DNA of 64,000 nt from Desulfonema magnum. GTDB taxonomy: Bacteria; Desulfobacterota; Desulfobacteria; Desulfobacterales; 4be13. Each line of letters starts with the position of its first letter. Position 1 is the first letter of the stretch. Shown here piece by piece: positions 18,417-27,074 of the stretch. The notes under the pieces are model-generated. The model was not told the origin of the DNA and ran no database searches. It saw only the letters and a list, made by a program, of their open reading frames with translations. The stretch spans positions 7,151,633 to 7,215,632 of the forward strand of contig NZ_CP061800.1 of assembly GCF_017377395.1 (NCBI RefSeq), in the 5' to 3' direction. A program made the translations under genes and the position numbers.

Positions 18417-18564
18417 CTCGATGATGTTCAAGTTTTTTGACCCGCTTCGATTAAAAACCCTGTCATTCCTGCGAAAGCAGGAATCCATTCTGGGCAGAGG
18501 CCACGCTTCCGGAAGCAGTGGATTCCTGCTTTCGCAGGAATAACAAAAAAACTTGATTATCGAG
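18417..18564. repeat. palindromic MITE-like element, family A
   Basis: 148-bp inverted repeat with ends CTCGATGATGTTCAAG and CTTGATTATCGAG and core TGTCATTCCTGCGAAAGCAG paired with CTGCTTTCGCAGGAATAACA. It is flanked by a perfect 30-bp direct repeat of the end of the neighbouring B element. Confidence 0.85.
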
Positions 18565-18614
18565 TATAAAAAATTTTTGATCGGGTACTTATCATTCAAC
18601 TCACAGGTTCTCTT

Positions 18615-18845
18615 ATGGGACTTACCCCCGAAATCCAGGAAAAAGCGGATGAATTTTTATTTAAGGCTTGCGGCAAACATTGGGATGAAATGACAAAAGA
18701 TGACTGGATTGACCCAACAATATGGGAGACATTCATGGCTGATACTGTTCGGAATCAGAGGGGGGAGTGTCGCACAAATTACATGCGTCAAAAAAGGCGA
18801 TGGGGTCTGCCAGTATCATATTACCTGGTAAAAAATAGTGTTTAG
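18615..18845 (+). CDS. small hypothetical protein, uncertain
   Basis: 76 codons starting MGLTPEIQEKADEFLFKACG with a plausible acidic/aromatic composition (KHWDEMTKDDWIDPTIWETF). No Shine-Dalgarno site is visible before the ATG, and its stop lies inside a heptamer repeat. I do not recognise the family. It may be the remnant of a longer gene disrupted by the upstream repeat elements. The translated sequence looks protein-like rather than a repeat shadow, hence the entry. Confidence 0.4.
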   Translation: MGLTPEIQEKADEFLFKACGKHWDEMTKDDWIDPTIWETFMADTVRNQRGECRTNYMRQKRRWGLPVSYYLVKNSV

Positions 18846-18895
18846 TGTTTAGGTGTTATATTCCTGCATAACACTTAAACACTTAAACACTTAAA
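18837..18895. repeat. heptamer repeat (GTGTTTA)n with inverted tract (TTAAACAC)n
   Basis: AGTGTTTAGTGTTTAGGTGTTA is followed after ATTCCTGC by TAACACTTAAACACTTAAAC in the reverse sense, forming a hairpin between the small hypothetical gene and the end of the molybdenum hydroxylase gene. It may terminate transcription from either side. Confidence 0.75.
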
Positions 18896-18917
18896 ATCAG
18901 ACAAAAGAACTTACTTC

Positions 18918-21278
18918 TTATTTATTCTTGTCTTTATATTCCTGAATGGCCGTGTAAACCCGTTCCGGTGTGAGCGGCAATTCCCAGATTCTCACACCGA
19001 TGGCGTCATAAACAGCGTTGAGGATGGCGGGGATGGTGGGCATGATCGCACCCTCTCCGACCTCTTTGGCACCAAAAGGTCCGTTGGGTTCATCGCTTTC
19101 CACGATGATGGTCTCCATATTGGGCATATCCAGAGCCGTGGGGATTTTGTACTCTGCCAGATCGGAATTAATGACTTTTCCCTTGTCATCAATCTTGACC
19201 TCTTCATACATGGCCTCACCCACTCCCATGGAGAGAGACCCGTGCATCTGGCCTTCCACGGATGTGCGGTTGATGGCACGGCCGCAGTCATGTGCGTCGG
19301 TCATTTTATCAATCGTGACTTTGCCGGTCCCTTCATCCACGGTGACTTCCACGATCTGTGCGGAACAGCCGTAAGCCGGAGAGGTCCCCACTGCAGCGCC
19401 TTTGAACTTGCCGCCAAGCTGCTGCGGTCTGTACTTACCGGTTCCCACGATGCTTCCTTTGGCAAGATACGCGATACGGGATGCTTCTTTAAAGGAGAGT
19501 TCGTCTCCCTCTTCCGGATTATCGGTCCAGCCGCGGTGTTCTTTGATGTAACGGACTCGCATTTCACTGAAATCCGGTTTATCTTTTTTGAAGATGACCA
19601 CGCCCTTCTTGATATCCATATCTTCCGCGGGAATCTTCAGTTCTTCCGAAAGCACCGCCAGCACCTGCTGTTTCACATCTTCGGCTGCTTCCTTCACCGC
19701 ATGGCCGGTCATGAGGGTCTGCCGGCTGGAATACGCACCCAAGTCAACACCGAAATCTGTGTCACCGGATTCCACTCTCACGCTGTCCAGCGGAATGCCC
19801 AGGGCCTCGGCCGCGATCATGGAGAAGGTCGTCTCACATCCCTGGCCGATCTCAGCGCATGCGGTATAAAGCAGGGCTGTTCCTCCGTCCTCGGTCAGTT
19901 TGATATAAGCGGTGCTGTGATAGGTCTCAGAGCGATAGATGGGATATCCCGCGCCGGAAACGAAAAACCCGCAGGCCATACCAATGCCTTTACCCTTGGG
20001 CAGGCTATTTTTCTTGTTGTTCCAATCAGAACCTTCTCTTACAGCCTCAATACATTCCTTCATCCCCAGGCTGCTCATGTTGAGATCGTTACAGGTGGTG
20101 TCTCCCGCAACCATCATATTCTTCAGCCGCATTTCCAGGGGATCCATTTCCAGCTCTTCCGCGATCATATCCAGCTGCTGTTCCCAGCAGGCTCTGGCAG
20201 CCACACCACCGTGACCCCGCTGTGCGCCGCAGGCAGGCTTGTTGGTGTAAATCCGGTACCCGTCATATTTCATGTTGGGCATTTTGTAAGGTCCCCCGAG
20301 CAGGGAACCTGCGTAATATACTGTGGCAATTCCGAAGCTTGAATATGCGCCGCCGTCCAGATAGCATTGGTGTTCCAGTGCCATGATGGTACCGTCTTTT
20401 TTCACACCGGTTTTCATGGTATGTGTGAACTGATGGCGTGCGCGGCCGAACATGAAGACCTGTTCTCTGGAATAGTTCATCTTCACCGGCTTTCCGGTTT
20501 TCATGGAAAGGAGACATGAGATGATTTCCATGGGGTTGGTCCCGGCTTTGATGCCGAATCCTGCGCCCACATAAGGCTTGACAACTCTGACTTTTCCCAC
20601 AGGAAGCTTGAGAACCATGGCCAGAATTCTCTGAACATAATGGGGAACCTGGGTGGAAGTGTACAGCGTCAGGTTGCCCAGAAGATCATAATTGGCAAGA
20701 CAACCCTGGGTTTCGATAAACGCCGCATCCTGGCGTTTATTCTTAAACGTCGTTTCTTTAATGATGTCGCATTCTTTGAATGCGGCTTCCACGTCCCCGA
20801 ATTCCTGATGCACTTCCGCACATAAATTTCCGGGATATTTATCGTGAAGCACCGGAGCGCCTTCGGCCATAGCTTCATCAATGGTCAGCACGATGGGAAG
20901 GTCCTCATATTCCACTTTTATGAGAGAAACAGCTTCCAAGGCTGTCTCAAGGTCTGTGGCGGCTACTGCGGCAATCTCGTCTCCCACGTATCTTACTTTG
21001 TCGTGGCAGAAAATGGTTTCATCATACCGGGCAGGGCTTACGCCGTACTGAACCAGGCCAGCTTCTTTGGAAGTGATAACCGCTTTCACCCCCGGAAGTT
21101 TTTCCGCTGCCGACGTATCAATATTAACGATTTTCGCATGGGCCACCGGGCTTTGCAGAATTGCTCCGTACAGCATCCCCGGCATACTCATATCGTCCAC
21201 AAAAACTGCCCGACCTGTGGCTTTGGCAGGGGCATCCACTTTGGGGGCTCTGCTATTAATCACGTCATATTCGCTCAT
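18918..21278 (-). CDS. molybdenum hydroxylase large (Mo-binding) subunit, HcrA-like
   Basis: 786 residues of the xanthine dehydrogenase family large subunit. It begins MSEYDVINSRAPKVDAPAKA; VGAGFGIKAG, CGAQRGHGG and AEIGQGCETTF are molybdopterin-contact motifs; the catalytic glutamate is in GPFGAKEVGEG near the C-terminus. Length and motifs fit the 4-hydroxybenzoyl-CoA reductase alpha subunit or related aryl-CoA or heterocycle hydroxylases. Together with the two upstream genes it forms a three-subunit enzyme. Proximity to an aromatic degradation locus suggests an aromatic substrate, but see the FAD subunit for a reason to doubt Hcr activity. Confidence 0.85.
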   Translation of the reverse strand: MSEYDVINSRAPKVDAPAKATGRAVFVDDMSMPGMLYGAILQSPVAHAKIVNIDTSAAEKLPGVKAVITSKEAGLVQYGVSPARYDETIFCHDKVRYVGDEIAAVAATDLETALEAVSLIKVEYEDLPIVLTIDEAMAEGAPVLHDKYPGNLCAEVHQEFGDVEAAFKECDIIKETTFKNKRQDAAFIETQGCLANYDLLGNLTLYTSTQVPHYVQRILAMVLKLPVGKVRVVKPYVGAGFGIKAGTNPMEIISCLLSMKTGKPVKMNYSREQVFMFGRARHQFTHTMKTGVKKDGTIMALEHQCYLDGGAYSSFGIATVYYAGSLLGGPYKMPNMKYDGYRIYTNKPACGAQRGHGGVAARACWEQQLDMIAEELEMDPLEMRLKNMMVAGDTTCNDLNMSSLGMKECIEAVREGSDWNNKKNSLPKGKGIGMACGFFVSGAGYPIYRSETYHSTAYIKLTEDGGTALLYTACAEIGQGCETTFSMIAAEALGIPLDSVRVESGDTDFGVDLGAYSSRQTLMTGHAVKEAAEDVKQQVLAVLSEELKIPAEDMDIKKGVVIFKKDKPDFSEMRVRYIKEHRGWTDNPEEGDELSFKEASRIAYLAKGSIVGTGKYRPQQLGGKFKGAAVGTSPAYGCSAQIVEVTVDEGTGKVTIDKMTDAHDCGRAINRTSVEGQMHGSLSMGVGEAMYEEVKIDDKGKVINSDLAEYKIPTALDMPNMETIIVESDEPNGPFGAKEVGEGAIMPTIPAILNAVYDAIGVRIWELPLTPERVYTAIQEYKDKNK

Positions 21279-21297
21279 TTATTTTCTCCTATATCAG

Positions 21298-21369
21298 TTG
21301 ATAATTGATAATTGATAATTGATAATTGATAATTAATAATTGATAATTTTCAATTTTCAATTTTCAATT
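21298..21369. repeat. heptamer repeat (TTGATAA)7 (TTTTCAA)3
   Basis: Between the large and Fe-S subunit genes there are ten heptamers in phase: seven TTGATAA-type and three TTTTCAA. The TTTTCAA block is close to the reverse complement of TTGATAA shifted by a few bases, so a hairpin is possible. It lies inside the presumed operon. Confidence 0.85.
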
Positions 21370-21378
21370 CTTTACTGA

Positions 21379-21837
21379 TTACTTGTTCACTGATTCTACG
21401 GCTTCTACGATTTTCTGGTATCCTGTGCATCGGCAGAGGTTTCCTGATATGGCGCTTCGGATTTCAGCTTCGTTCGGGTTGGGATTGCGATCCAGCAGGG
21501 TTTTTGCGGAAAGGATCATGCCGGATGTACAGAATCCGCACTGAACCGCGCCCTTTTCCACAAAGGCTTCCTGAACCGGGTCAAGTCCGTCCTCTGTTTC
21601 CAAGCCCTCAATGGTCGTGATATTTCTCCCCGCGGCCTGCATGGCCAGCACAAGGCATGAGTTGACTGGTTTCCCGTCCATGATCACTGTACACGAGCCG
21701 CAGTCTCCTGTCTCGCATCCCTTTTTGGTCCCGGTCAGGCCGATATCATAACGGATCACGTCCGTCAGGGTCTGATTCGGCTCGACAGCCACTTCATATT
21801 CTTTGTCATTAATAGTCAGATTAATGAGTTTTTTCAT
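21379..21837 (-). CDS. molybdenum hydroxylase [2Fe-2S] subunit
   Basis: 152 residues with both [2Fe-2S] clusters of the family: the plant-type ferredoxin motif CETGDCGSCTV and C of VNSCLVLA, then the helical domain with QCGFCTSGMI and LCRCTGYQ. It transfers electrons between the Mo cofactor and FAD subunits. AAGGAGA ribosome site. Located between the FAD gene (85 bp upstream) and the large subunit gene. Confidence 0.93.
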   Translation of the reverse strand: MKKLINLTINDKEYEVAVEPNQTLTDVIRYDIGLTGTKKGCETGDCGSCTVIMDGKPVNSCLVLAMQAAGRNITTIEGLETEDGLDPVQEAFVEKGAVQCGFCTSGMILSAKTLLDRNPNPNEAEIRSAISGNLCRCTGYQKIVEAVESVNK

Positions 21838-21922
21838 TTAAATTAATCTCCTTCTGAGAATTTGGGAAGTTGGGAATTTGGTATGTTCGGTAAGTTCGGA
21901 AGTTCATTCCCCGGTTTCCCAA

Positions 21923-22804
21923 TTATCCGCGATCTTTTGCTTCTTTCAGGGCAATGCCGAGGGTTCTTTTTGTCAGCACACCGACCATAGCTTTCTTATA
22001 CTGTGCGGAGCCTCTGAAGTCATCAATAGGGGTACAGTCTCCCATGGCAGCCTCACCGGCCTTTTCAAACAGTTCATCCGAAGGTTTTTCGCCGATGAGA
22101 AGTTTTTCAGCAGACGACGCTCTCAGATGCGTCGGGCCTACGCATCCCATCACGACCCGTGCGGACTGAATGGTTCCGTCCGGACCGTCCAAAGCAATAT
22201 AAGAAGCGACATTTACCAAATTACAATCCTGAGCCTGCCGAATGCCCAAGTTGATATAACCGGCTCCCGCGTGGGGAGGCGGAACATCCACACGGATCTC
22301 CGTGAGAATCTCGTCAGGCTGTATTTCGGTCACTCCGGGTCCCTTGAAAAAGCTATCCAGGGAAACTTCTCTCTCACCGGAACTCTTTGTCAGAACCACT
22401 TTTGCATCGTAAACCATGAGAGAAGGGGGAAGATCAGCCGCGGGCCGGGCTGTTCCCAAATTTCCGCCAATGGTGGCACGATTTCGCACCAGAGGAGATC
22501 CCAGTGCGCGGGCACCTGTCCGCAAAGCACTCAGTTTCTTACCGATTTCTTCCGATTCAGTGATCTCCGCAACCGTAAAACAGGCCCCGATTTTTACGGT
22601 GCTGTCTGACAAATCCAGTTTTTTAAGATCGTCAATTCTTGAAAGGGAAACCACATGATTCGGCGATATGACCTTGTGTTTCATGTTGACCATCAGGTCT
22701 GTACCGCCCGCAATCAGCCTGGCTTCTGAGCCGAATTCTGCCATCATCTGGCAAGCTTCCGCTATTGTTGCAGGCTCATGAAAATCAAACTTGGGTAAAA
22801 GCAT
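21923..22804 (-). CDS. molybdenum hydroxylase FAD subunit
   Basis: 293 residues of the CoxM/HcrB family. FAD motifs are LIAGGTDLMVNMKH and TIGGNLGTARPAADLPP. True HcrB has an insertion of about 40 residues carrying four cysteines for a [4Fe-4S] cluster after this second motif; here the sequence continues directly with SLMVYDAKVVL and has no such loop. It therefore looks like an ordinary hydroxylase FAD subunit rather than 4-hydroxybenzoyl-CoA reductase. First gene of the three-gene set, with AAGGAGA ribosome site. Confidence 0.9.
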   Translation of the reverse strand: MLLPKFDFHEPATIAEACQMMAEFGSEARLIAGGTDLMVNMKHKVISPNHVVSLSRIDDLKKLDLSDSTVKIGACFTVAEITESEEIGKKLSALRTGARALGSPLVRNRATIGGNLGTARPAADLPPSLMVYDAKVVLTKSSGEREVSLDSFFKGPGVTEIQPDEILTEIRVDVPPPHAGAGYINLGIRQAQDCNLVNVASYIALDGPDGTIQSARVVMGCVGPTHLRASSAEKLLIGEKPSDELFEKAGEAAMGDCTPIDDFRGSAQYKKAMVGVLTKRTLGIALKEAKDRG

Positions 22805-23991
22805 TTTTTTCTCCTTGTCTTTTTGTATGAAAATAACGAGTTTTTTTCTGAACTCATTACGGGCATATTAAAAGTTAAGAGGGATAATAGAATTATAGAA
22901 AAATTAACCTACCAAATTAATAGCTACAATTTAGCTATTTAGCTATTTTTTGTCAATACAAAAACCATCTGAGCTATATTTTTTTTGTATTTATGAAAAA
23001 ATTTCTTTTCGTATATATATAAATACAATGAAAACAATATGATATAAAACATTAAGACGTAAAATTACATGACAGACATATCCTTATGAAATAACAAATC
23101 TATCAAAATTAATTGGCTCAGATATTACCTCTGTTTATGGGTTCGTATTTATTTTCGAGGAAGCAAAAAAAACTGATTTTATCAGAACGGAAAAAGGGAG
23201 TCTGTGACTGTTGTCATAGAAGGGCAAAAAAAATCCGTTTTATTTCTCTGCCACCCTGACAGTGTGACAGTCTCAGCAGAGATGAAAGATTGTTTAATTT
23301 CTCCACGAATTTCTCCACCGATTGCAGGAGGGAATGCTGGCCTGCCATGCAACCGAGAATAAGGAAACTATTTTTTTGTGTAAAAAGCAGCTTCTGTATA
23401 TTTCAGTAAAAAATAAAACTGTTTCATTTTATGGAAATCGTTTTTTTTGAGTAAAATTCAGATATCGGGTATGTCAGTTTTAACTAAAGTTTATCGGCTT
23501 TATAATTCTACCTATTGTATTTTCAGTGGGTTACGGACCATATTTCAGGCAATTTTAATGCAAGTTACTTATTTTAAATGATATATTAATATTTGCTTAT
23601 TTTACGGACAGTTAAATTTGAAACAGCCCCGGATGAAAATCCTGAGATTTTCCTCCGCCTTTTTCGTCCGGCGGACTTCGAATTACTCATACTTTACTTA
23701 CAACACACGGTGTTTTATAAAAATATCTTTTATTTACAATAACATATTTATGATATGGCAGCAAGTATGAGCAGTAATCATAAAAATTTGTCGGAAAGCC
23801 GAAAATTTTCTCTCAGATGTCCGAATTATGCCATGGCTGATCCGATAAAATTTCAACCTTATGATTTAATTATATTAAAAAATAAAAACAAATATTATCA
23901 GAAACTTGCATCAAATCTGCCTAAAATATGACCTGTAAATTGTTGATAATACAACAGGTAGAATTAAAAACCTGTTATACTTTAGAGTTTT

Positions 23992-24139
23992 AAGTACCCG
24001 ATCAAAAGTTTTTTATACATTTTTTTTCTGCGAACGGCCGAGAAACCCGGCTTTTTCCTTCAGAGCCGGCGAATCATTCCGGAAAAAAAGCCGGGTTTCT
24101 TCCCCGGGCAAATATCGAAAACTTATGGTTAGGTACTTA
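23992..24139. repeat. composite palindrome, family B, inverted copy
   Basis: Runs TAAGTACCCGATCAAAAGTTT ... AGAAACCCGGCTTTTTCC ... GAAAAAAAGCCGGGTTTC ... AACTTATGGTTAGGTACTTA. This is the reverse complement layout of the element at 18264-18416. No target duplication was found at its borders. Confidence 0.8.
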
Positions 24140-24167
24140 TAATTTTCTGGTTAAAAAAAGGTGTGTC

Positions 24168-24371
24168 CCTCATTTTAGGCGATTTTTTGGAAAAGAACAC
24201 ACCCGGCATATCTCAGTTCAGTTCGCAGTTCAGCGTTTAGGCAGTGTGAGACTGCCTAAACGCTGAACTGCGAATTGAAAAATGTGCGGTGCGGTGCGAG
24301 ACCGCCTAAACGCGGAACTGCGAACTGAAAAATATGCGGGTGTGTTCTTTCCGGAGATCGCCTAAAACAGG
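24168..24371. repeat. nested 200-bp inverted repeat containing a family C hairpin
   Basis: Outer arms CATTTTAGGCGAT ... GAACACACCCG pair with CGGGTGTGTTC ... GATCGCCTAAAACAGG. Inside is a near-perfect hairpin (24221-24277) with arms TTCGCAGTTCAGCGTTTAGG and its complement, related to those at 35811 and 59271, and a second half-copy at about 24297-24326. It looks like a palindrome that received another palindrome. Confidence 0.75.
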
Positions 24372-24660
24372 CAATGCGATTATATCAGATTATCGGCAGA
24401 TTGTTGTCAAAGAGAACCGCTTAATTCAGGTGAAATTAAATCAATGAGTCGGACAGTACCGGGTATATTTTTTATTTGGTGTTCCCTAAGCAGATATGCT
24501 TACACTAAGTACCTGGGGTGATGAAAATTAGCTATATTCAGAGAGATTTCTTTTATAAAAATGTTGTGATTTTTGTTCCGTCATATGATTGTGTTTTAAA
24601 CTGACTTATGATATTATCTGCCAGTTTGTATAAAATAAGAAAAAAAGGAGGGCAAAAAAA

Positions 24661-26271
24661 ATGAGAGATGCGCAAAACGGAGAAAAAATTTATAAAAGCC
24701 CCCGAAGAAAGCTGGTCAGATTTTTTGAGAAAAGTCGCGATCAGTGGAAAGAGAAATGCCGTTACGCCAGGGTGAGGAACAAACGTCTCAGCAACAGAGT
24801 CCGTTTTCTGGAAAAAGGCAGGGAGAAACTTAAAAATCAGGTGAGATATCTCAGGGCGGAACTTGCCCGGATAAAATCGGAGGAACGGAAAAGAGAGAAA
24901 GAGTATGAGACATTGAAAAAAAAAGATGACGGGAAGGCAGATATGCCGGGATATGCCGAGGAGTTTGACATTTTTCCTTCCGGCCACAGTTATTCTGTTG
25001 CCCACATTTTCCTCTTTGTCTCTCTGGTTCTGTCATCGGCGACATGTCTCCGGGGCGCGGCCCGCGCCATTGAGATATTCATCTCGTTCCTCCGTCTTCC
25101 GATGTCTTCTCCGTCATGGTATTCCGGCAGACTGTGGCTGCTCCGCCTGGGATATTACAAGCTCACAAGACCGAAGACGAAGGCGGCGAAGTGGGTATGG
25201 ATAGTCGATCACACGATTCAGATCGGAGCGGAGAAGTGTCTGGTGATCCTCGGCATCCCTCTTTCCTCTCTGCCATGCCCCGAAAGATACGTCAGCCATG
25301 AGGATGCGGAGCCGATTTCCCTGCTTCCGGTGACAAAATCGGACGGAGAGATCGTCTGGCAACAGCTCGAACATGCCGCGAAAATAACCGGAGTACCGAG
25401 AGAAATCATAGCGGATCGCGGAACTGACCTGAAATCGGGAATCGGCAAATTTTGCGGGAAGCATGAGGAAACCTGTTTCATATATGATATAAAGCATAAG
25501 ACCGCCGCCGTTCTGAAATGCGAACTCGGGAATGACAGTGAATGGTCGGAATTTGCAGCGTCGGCGTCGCAGACGAAGAAGGAAATTCAGCAGACGGCCC
25601 TGGCTCCGCTGTCGCCTCCGTCTCAGAGAACAAAATCGCGGTACATGAATACGGATATCCTTATTAACTGGGGACGGAACATGCTCATCTTTTTTGAAAA
25701 ACAGGAGACGGAGACAAGTGAGGACTATGATCCTGAAAAAGTTGAGGAGAAACTGGGATGGGTGAGAGGTTATGAGAAGCAGATCGGGGAATGGGAGGAA
25801 ATTCTCCGCCTTGTGAAAACTGCGGAAAGTTTTGTGAGAAAGGAAGGTATCTGTAGCGGAACTGCCCGTGAACTCGGGGAGCTTCCGGATTTTCAGGCCC
25901 GCACGGACCGTTCCGAGAAAATACGCAGAGAACTTCTTGTTTTTGTGGCGGATGAGGGACTGAAAGTCAGACCCGGCGAGCGGCTCCTCGGAAGCAGCGA
26001 GGTGATCGAATCGGTATTCTGCAAACTGAAAAGGATGGAACAGGATCAGGCAAAAAGCGGTTTCACATCGCTTCTGCTCAGTGTCGCCGCCATGGTTTCC
26101 GTGACGACTGCCGAAGTTGTTCAGAAAGCCATGGAAAAAATTCCCACGAAAAAAATTTCCGAATGGTGCGGAAAATTTCTTGGAAAATCCGTTCAGACGA
26201 AAAGAAGAGAGGCATTCTCATCTCCCAAAAAAACGGAACAAAAATGGGATCGGTTTCAGGATGCTGCATGA
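24661..26271 (+). CDS. DDE transposase-like protein
   Basis: 536 residues starting at ATG 24661 after AAAGGAGGGC. The N-terminal 80 residues are a basic coiled coil (KCRYARVRNKRLSNRVRFLEK). A DDE-type catalytic core is suggested by WIVDHTIQIG (Asp about 182), REIIADRGTDLK (Asp about 252) and SSEVIESVFCKLK (Glu about 448). A hydrophobic stretch FLFVSLVLSS lies at about 117-126. The IS family could not be named and no terminal repeats were found, so the element boundaries are unknown. It seems intact, and a truncated gene abuts its 3' end. Confidence 0.75.
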   Translation: MRDAQNGEKIYKSPRRKLVRFFEKSRDQWKEKCRYARVRNKRLSNRVRFLEKGREKLKNQVRYLRAELARIKSEERKREKEYETLKKKDDGKADMPGYAEEFDIFPSGHSYSVAHIFLFVSLVLSSATCLRGAARAIEIFISFLRLPMSSPSWYSGRLWLLRLGYYKLTRPKTKAAKWVWIVDHTIQIGAEKCLVILGIPLSSLPCPERYVSHEDAEPISLLPVTKSDGEIVWQQLEHAAKITGVPREIIADRGTDLKSGIGKFCGKHEETCFIYDIKHKTAAVLKCELGNDSEWSEFAASASQTKKEIQQTALAPLSPPSQRTKSRYMNTDILINWGRNMLIFFEKQETETSEDYDPEKVEEKLGWVRGYEKQIGEWEEILRLVKTAESFVRKEGICSGTARELGELPDFQARTDRSEKIRRELLVFVADEGLKVRPGERLLGSSEVIESVFCKLKRMEQDQAKSGFTSLLLSVAAMVSVTTAEVVQKAMEKIPTKKISEWCGKFLGKSVQTKRREAFSSPKKTEQKWDRFQDAA

Positions 26272-26283
26272 AGCTTCTTTTCA

Positions 26284-26610
26284 TCAGACTAGTTCCGATG
26301 CCAGTTCTCTGTTTTTTCGGTCCAGCCATTTCATATTATCCCGATGTTCCTGCGGGCAGCACTTGGCGGGCCATAACGGTAATTTCCGTTCTGCACCTTT
26401 CATCAGTTCCCTCTGACACTCCGACACAATCCTCTGAAGCGCGGAAAGGAAGGATTTTCGCACTGCCCTCTGAAGATCATGATTGACAGGCTCGCCGCCG
26501 CTCCTGATCTTGGTAATAATATGACAAATCGCGTGATCATTCAGATTTCCCGCCGCGATATCCACAACAAACGCTGCTGCCACACCTGCCGCAGTGATAC
26601 CGTCCACCAT
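26284..26610 (-). pseudogene. N-terminal fragment of a larger protein, truncated next to the transposase gene
   Basis: A strong site AAGGAGG precedes ATG at 26610. The 108 codons read MVDGITAAGVAAAFVVDIAAGNLNDH then a helical segment with VNHDLQRAVRKSFLSALQRI, ending 12 bp from the transposase stop. NHDLQRA-type segments are, as I recall them, N-terminal helper regions of large STAND or effector proteins in multicellular-type bacteria. The lack of any downstream domain suggests the rest was lost when the transposable element arrived. The frame itself remains open upstream to 26688. Confidence 0.5.
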
Positions 26611-26717
26611 TCTGACACCTCCTTGTTTTTTAAGGGTATTTATCGCTCTTACACATCTGTCTGTATCATCTTTTACAGAATCAGTCAATTATGCAGTATT
26701 AATGAAAACTTTGTTGA

Positions 26718-26812
26718 CAGTATTCCAAGTCTGGATATAGCCCCATATTTATCAAACATATCCCGAAGGTTATATGGCTGATATCCAAAACTGGAACACT
26801 CCCAAAGTACAG
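26718..26812. repeat. MITE-like inverted repeat, family M (AGTGTTCCAAAACTGGATAT type)
   Basis: Arms AGTATTCCAAGTCTGGATAT and ATATCCAAAACTGGAACACT with inner CCCATAT and ATATGGC pair over nearly the whole element. Related copies are at 26912-27001 and 50668-50755, with partial ones near 33920-33958 and 49086-49133. Confidence 0.75.
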
Positions 26813-26813
26813 G

Positions 26814-26878
26814 GAAGAGAGATAAGAAAAGGAAAAAATTCCTCTTCTTATCTTATTTCCCTGTACTTTTGTTCTTGT
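26814..26878. repeat. palindrome AAAGTACAGGGAAG ... CCCTGTACTTT
   Basis: A 65-bp near-palindrome with arms AAAGTACAGGGAA and TTCCCTGTACTTT and inner AAGAAAAGGAA against TTCCTCTTCTT. A second diverged copy is at 27004-27067. Together they bracket the family M element at 26912. Confidence 0.75.
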
Positions 26879-26911
26879 CTTGTTTCAACAAAAATGCTAT
26901 TAAGCGTAAAA

Positions 26912-27001
26912 GGGTAGTGTTCTAAAACTGGACTTGAACCGATATTTCCTAAATTGATTCAAATGGTTAAGATTTTTAGCTCCAGTTTTGGAACACTACC
27001 C
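26912..27001. mobile_element. 90-bp MITE of family M with 6-bp target duplication
   Basis: Ends GGGTAGTGTTC and GAACACTACCC are exact inverted repeats, extended by TAAAACTGGA against TCCAGTTTTG. GTAAAA is present directly on both sides (26906-26911 and 27002-27007), as expected of a target-site duplication. No coding capacity; a helper transposase must act in trans. Confidence 0.8.
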
Positions 27002-27003
27002 GT

Positions 27004-27067
27004 AAAAGTACAGGGAAGTCGGATAAGAAAAGGAAAAAAATTCCCCTTCCTATCTGCTTCCCTGTAC
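27004..27067. repeat. palindrome AAAAGTACAGGGAAG ... CTTCCCTGTAC, second copy
   Basis: Same type as 26814-26878, with inner AAGAAAAGGAAAAA against TTCCCCTTCC. It immediately precedes the surviving part of the uvrC pseudogene, and its left end overlaps the target duplication of the 26912 MITE. Confidence 0.7.
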
Positions 27068-27074
27068 AATGCCA

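Larger units (their letters stand above)
22805..24660. other. 1.9-kb AT-rich gene-free region with nested palindromes
   Basis: No gene could be supported. The first 1.1 kb is AT-rich with no ribosome site followed by a long frame. Family B (23992-24139) and a larger nested inverted repeat (24168-24371) follow. A short GC-rich hairpin lies near 23630-23680. The final 200 bp may hold the transposase promoter and the left end of its element, but no terminal inverted repeat was recognised. Confidence 0.6.

Noticed and set aside
19242..20342. 366-codon plus-strand frame antisense to the molybdenum subunit
   Set aside because: Shadow of a strongly conserved gene; composition rich in His/Phe typical of antisense frames.
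18918..22804. Confident naming as hcrABC (4-hydroxybenzoyl-CoA reductase)
   Set aside because: The FAD subunit lacks the [4Fe-4S] insertion typical of HcrB, so only a general molybdenum hydroxylase call is supported.
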